Below, one piece after another: positions 3,508-6,440 of a stretch of DNA of 6,440 bases. The stretch comes from an uncultured bacterium (GTDB lineage: Bacteria; Hydrogenedentota; Hydrogenedentia; Hydrogenedentales; CAITNO01), in the NCBI GenBank assembly GCA_937923585.1, contig CALDSM010000705.1, positions 1 through 6,440 on the forward strand. The letters run 5' to 3'. The position numbers and the translations under genes were made by a program. The notes beneath the pieces are model-generated. The model searched no databases. It saw nothing but the letters and a program-made list of their open reading frames with translations, and was not told where the DNA came from. The first letter of the stretch is position 1, and each line of letters opens with the position of its first letter.

Positions 3508-6440
3508 TCCTGCGCGGGCAGCGATACGGAAAATGTGCTGCCCCTCCCCGGTTGGCTGACAACCTCAATGCTCCCCCCGTTGGCTTCCACGAGGTTGCTG
3601 GTGACCGAAAGTCCCAGGCCAATGCCCCGCGCCTTGGTGGAGTACAGCGGTTCAAATATGCGCGACAGTTCCTCCTCCGACATGCCGCAGCCGGTGTCGG
3701 TCACAGAGATGCGGATGCGGTCCCCTTCACCGCGCGCCCCCACGGTCAGAACACCGCCGTTCTGCATCGCCTGGCAGGCGTTCAGAACGAGATTGGACAG
3801 CACCTGGCGCGCCTGGCCCGGGTCCGCCCACAGCAGTGGAAGGTCTTCCGGGATATCCAGAACCATGTCCACATCCTTGAACGGCGGAAGCTGGGTGAGC
3901 ACCTCCGACACCAGCGGCTGCAGGGGAACCGCCGAACGGTCGGCCCGGCCCGTGCGTGCAAACCCCAGAAGGTCGGAAATGATCTTCTGGCAATTCCGCA
4001 CCTCCGACGAGATGATGTTCAGATATTCCCTGCCGGTCTCATCCGTGCCGTCACTGACCAGTTTCAGGTAGTAGATTGCGTTGGAGATGATGCCGAGCGG
4101 ATTGCGCAGTTCATGGCCCACCCCCCCCGCCAACTGCCCCAGGACCGCAAGTTTGCCCTTGCGGACCAGTTCGTCCTGCGCTTCGCGCAGTTGCCGCGTC
4201 CGTTCTTCAATCGTCTTCTCCAGTTCGTCCGAGTACGCGCGCAGGAGGGATTCCGCCTCCTTGCGCTGTGTGGTGTCCATCACCTGCGCAAGTACCAGGC
4301 GGGGGGTTCCGTCGGGCCCGCGCAGCATCCTTACCCTGACCACCCCCCAGACAACCCTTCCCTGCTTGTCGAGATATCGCTTTTCCAGTTCAAACGAATC
4401 GGAGGTGCCTGACAGCAGCCCCCGAAACGCCGCAGTGCTTGCCTCCCGATCTTCGGGGTAGGTGATCTCGGTGAAGGTGCGCTCCCGCATTTCCTCCTCA
4501 GAGTACCCCAGCATGCGGCAAAGGGCGGGATTCACCTCCCGGAAGCGCCCGTCGGGAGTGGCGAGGGCCATGCCGAAAAGCCCGTCCTCGAAGGTTGCCC
4601 GAAACCGCTGCTCGCTCTTTCGCAGTGCCTCCTCGGCGCGCACACGGTCGTCAACATTCCGGCTGACGCCCAGCACGCCGGTCACGCTTCCCTGGTCGTC
4701 CATCAGCGTCGTGGTCACCACCTCCGTGGTCACCACGGACCCGTCCTTGCAGGGTTGCTTCACGATGGATGTGTGGAACTTCTCGGATTCGGCACTCCCT
4801 TTCGGTGCGGCCAGATGCGCCGCGATGCCCTCGGCGACCAGAAGCAGGGAATCGGGGGTGAGTGACTCCTCCATGGGCTGCGCCATGACCTCCTCCGGCG
4901 TGTACCCGCGCAGCCGCTCGACCGAGGGGCTGACATAGGTAAACCTGAGGGAGGCCAGATCCAGTTGCCAGATGACGTCCGCCGTGTTTTCCGCGATGAG
5001 GCGGAACCGCTTTTCGCTCTCCTGCAGCGCCCGTTCCGCGCGCTTGCGCGCGGTGATGTCCCGGGTCACCCCCAGTATCTCGGTGATGTTCCCGTGCTCG
5101 TCGGGCAGCAGCGTGGACACGACTTCGGTCGTCAGGATATGGCCGTCCTTATGGGGCTGCTCCACCTCCTGGGTCATGATGCGCGCCGACTCGTCACCGG
5201 CCTTGAACGCGGCCACCCGGTCAAGAATGTGCCTGCTGAGCTTCTCATAGGAATCTGGCGTCAGCGTCTGCTCAATGCCCTGTTCCATCGCCTCTTTCGC
5301 CGTGAAGCCGCGCAACCGCCGGACGGAGGAGCTTATGTAGGTGAACCGGCGCGTGGCGGTGTCCAGCCTCCAGATGACATCGCCGGTGTTCTCGGCAATG
5401 AGGCGGAACCTTTGCTCGCTTTCGCGGAGCGCATTTTCGGCCTTCTTGCGCTCCGTGATGTCCAGCATAGTGCCGAAAATGCGTTCGGGCCGGCCCAGCG
5501 CGTCGAGGAACAGTTCTCCCTGGGAGTGAACAAACCGCACCGTTCCGTCCGCGCGCACGATGCGGTAATCCAAGTTGTACGGCTTGTCCTCCTCCCGCGT
5601 GGCGCGGATGGCCCCGGCGACTGCTTCACGGTCTTCGGGGTGGACCATGTTGAGGAAGGAGGGCAGGTCCATGGCCCGCTCCTGCGGTGCCAGCCCGAAC
5701 ATGCGGTAGGCCTCGTCGGACCACAGCAGGGTGGTCCCGTCCAGGGCGCGCTCCCAATAGCCGACATGGGCGATGCGCTCGGCCAGCATCAGGTTTTCCT
5801 CGCTGCGGCGGAGCGCCTCTTCGGCCTGTTTGCGGTCGGTGATGTCAATGTGACAGCCGACCATGCGCTCCGGTTCCCCCCCGGGGCCGCAGTGCAGCAT
5901 GGCGCGGCTCAGTATCCACCGGTAGGAACCGTCCCGGTGCCTCAGGCGGAACTCCGTCTCCTGGAACTCCCCGCGCTCCTTGATGAACTCGTTCACCGCG
6001 GAAAGGGTCCATTCGCGATCATCCGGGTGCAGGCTCTCTTCCCAGTGCCGGAATGCATGCGGGAATTTTCCGTCCTGATAGCCGAGCTGGCGCTTGTACT
6101 CTTCGGAGAAATGCACGGTATTGGCGCGGAGATCCCAGTCCCACAGTCCCACACGGGCGCCCTGCACGGCCAGCGCGAGGCGCTGCTGGGTCTCGCGCAG
6201 CTGCTCTTCCGCCCGCGTTCGTTCGGCTTCGCTCTCGAGATGGTCGAGCGCAAAGGAAACGTCGTCCGCGGCCTCCTCCAGCAGTGCCAGTTCGCGGTCT
6301 CCAAAGTGCCCGGCATCTCTGGCGCCCACCGCAAGCACCCCCCAGACCTGCCCGCGCAGCCGGACCGGAAGGGCGACCGATGCGCCACTTCCCAAACGAT
6401 CAATCTCGCGGCGCGTTTCGGGCGGGTATTCCGCGGCGGC
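3504..6440 (-). CDS. Multi-PAS sensor histidine kinase (GAF-PAS x5-HisKA-HATPase), 5' end missing
   Basis: This is a cytoplasmic-type sensor kinase that should autophosphorylate on histidine and pass phosphate to a receiver. The frame stays open to the right edge, so the gene is partial. A TTG at 6393-6395 is a formal start but lies inside a GAF domain, with 15 more in-frame codons upstream. Counting from that TTG (963 residues), the order is: GAF C-terminal half 1-52; charged helical linker 52-75; PAS1 76-193 (HPDDR 123-127); PAS2 198-320 (HPEDR 252-256); PAS3 322-452; PAS4 456-588; PAS5 592-714; probable coiled coil 715-748; HisKA 749-815 with His761 in HELRNPLG; HATPase with N box Asn872, G1 DTGCGM 900-905, F box near Phe914 and G2 GIGLGL 924-929. 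Glu762 and Asn765 form the ExxN motif that HisKA kinases use for phosphatase activity. No membrane segment is visible in this part, but the missing N-terminus could hold one. It has no receiver of its own, so a separate partner is expected; the double receiver encoded directly downstream is the obvious candidate (inference). The ligands of the PAS and GAF domains cannot be told. It ends in TGA at 3504-3506. Confidence 0.95.
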   Translation of the reverse strand, partial: AAAEYPPETRREIDRLGSGASVALPVRLRGQVWGVLAVGARDAGHFGDRELALLEEAADDVSFALDHLESEAERTRAEEQLRETQQRLALAVQGARVGLWDWDLRANTVHFSEEYKRQLGYQDGKFPHAFRHWEESLHPDDREWTLSAVNEFIKERGEFQETEFRLRHRDGSYRWILSRAMLHCGPGGEPERMVGCHIDITDRKQAEEALRRSEENLMLAERIAHVGYWERALDGTTLLWSDEAYRMFGLAPQERAMDLPSFLNMVHPEDREAVAGAIRATREEDKPYNLDYRIVRADGTVRFVHSQGELFLDALGRPERIFGTMLDITERKKAENALRESEQRFRLIAENTGDVIWRLDTATRRFTYISSSVRRLRGFTAKEAMEQGIEQTLTPDSYEKLSRHILDRVAAFKAGDESARIMTQEVEQPHKDGHILTTEVVSTLLPDEHGNITEILGVTRDITARKRAERALQESEKRFRLIAENTADVIWQLDLASLRFTYVSPSVERLRGYTPEEVMAQPMEESLTPDSLLLVAEGIAAHLAAPKGSAESEKFHTSIVKQPCKDGSVVTTEVVTTTLMDDQGSVTGVLGVSRNVDDRVRAEEALRKSEQRFRATFEDGLFGMALATPDGRFREVNPALCRMLGYSEEEMRERTFTEITYPEDREASTAAFRGLLSGTSDSFELEKRYLDKQGRVVWGVVRVRMLRGPDGTPRLVLAQVMDTTQRKEAESLLRAYSDELEKTIEERTRQLREAQDELVRKGKLAVLGQLAGGVGHELRNPLGIISNAIYYLKLVSDGTDETGREYLNIISSEVRNCQKIISDLLGFARTGRADRSAVPLQPLVSEVLTQLPPFKDVDMVLDIPEDLPLLWADPGQARQVLSNLVLNACQAMQNGGVLTVGARGEGDRIRISVTDTGCGMSEEELSRIFEPLYSTKARGIGLGLSVTSNLVEANGGSIEVVSQPGRGSTFSVSLPAQE
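3507..3511 (-). promoter_or_regulatory. Ribosome binding site of the double-receiver gene (decides its start)
   Basis: AGGAG on the minus strand lies within the end of the multi-PAS kinase gene. It overlaps the GTG start candidate (3505-3507), is only two bases from an ATG at 3502-3504, and is 11 bases from the ATG at 3493-3495. Only the last has a workable spacing, so translation most likely begins there, eight bases after the kinase stop codon. Confidence 0.5.
4626..5432 (-). repeat. Intragenic tandem duplication encoding PAS3 and PAS4
   Basis: Within the multi-PAS kinase, two neighbouring PAS units repeat at an offset of 134 codons (402 bases). PAS3 covers about residues 322-452 and PAS4 about 456-588. 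Both contain RFRLIAENT, DVIW, a FTY strand, RLRG, LTPDS, KDG and TTEVV at matching positions. By hand count, about two-thirds of the first 60 residues are identical. The DNA also matches well, for example around 5363-5430 against 4970-5030. The other PAS domains of the protein are much less alike, so this pair arose by a more recent in-frame duplication. Confidence 0.75.

Noticed and set aside
3552..4412. 286-codon plus-strand open frame
   Set aside because: It is an antisense-register shadow of the HisKA/HATPase part of the multi-PAS kinase, and its composition is that of complementary GC-rich codons.
5876..5882. Seven-C run in the PAS1 coding region as a slippage site
   Set aside because: It is shorter than the tract near His761, lies in a flexible Gly-rich loop with no critical residue beside it, and is unremarkable in this base composition.
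6393..6395. TTG as the true start of the multi-PAS kinase
   Set aside because: It falls inside a GAF domain, and the frame continues 15 more codons to the window edge with sequence that reads as protein. The real start is outside the window.

Overview
The window is GC-rich bacterial DNA in which four genes, all read right to left on the minus strand, occupy almost every base from 101 to the right edge. All four are two-component signalling proteins. The GC-rich third codon positions and the soluble multi-PAS/GAF kinases fit an environmental bacterium with many signalling genes, such as a deltaproteobacterium, planctomycete, verrucomicrobium or related candidate phylum. No marker gene is present to decide between these.

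In transcription order, the layout is as follows. (1) 6440-3504: the 3' part of a large sensor histidine kinase, with the end of a GAF domain, five PAS domains, a HisKA dimerisation/phosphoacceptor domain and a HATPase domain. Its start lies outside the window. (2) 3507 (or 3495) to 2731: a protein made of two receiver domains and no output domain. The second receiver has lost its phospho-acceptor aspartate and two other key residues. (3) 2727-763: a soluble receiver-PAS-GAF-HisKA_3-HATPase hybrid kinase of the NarX/DegS class. (4) 766-101: a NarL/FixJ-class response regulator with a LuxR-type DNA-binding domain. Junctions are tight (a 4-base overlap or 8-base gap, then a 3-base gap, then a 4-base ATGA overlap), so the genes are very probably one operon with coupled translation. 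The last ~100 bases hold a likely intrinsic terminator and a short tandem repeat that duplicates one arm of its stem.

A reasonable working model is a two-tier cascade. The multi-PAS kinase would phosphorylate the first receiver of the double-receiver protein and/or the N-terminal receiver of the hybrid kinase. The hybrid kinase, of the HisKA_3 class that normally pairs with NarL-type regulators, would phosphorylate Asp61 of the last gene product, which then acts on DNA. The domain assignments are visible in the sequence. The wiring is inference, and nothing in the window shows the signal or the target genes.

No transposase, phage gene, CRISPR array, tRNA or rRNA is visible. Apart from the first 100 bases there is no intergenic stretch. 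The long plus-strand open frames, including one of 892 codons, are antisense shadows in codon register with the real genes. I see no wholly new system. The points most worth a second look are the degenerate second receiver, the input-side receiver on the HisKA_3 kinase, a recent PAS duplication, and an 8-G tract beside the phospho-histidine codon.
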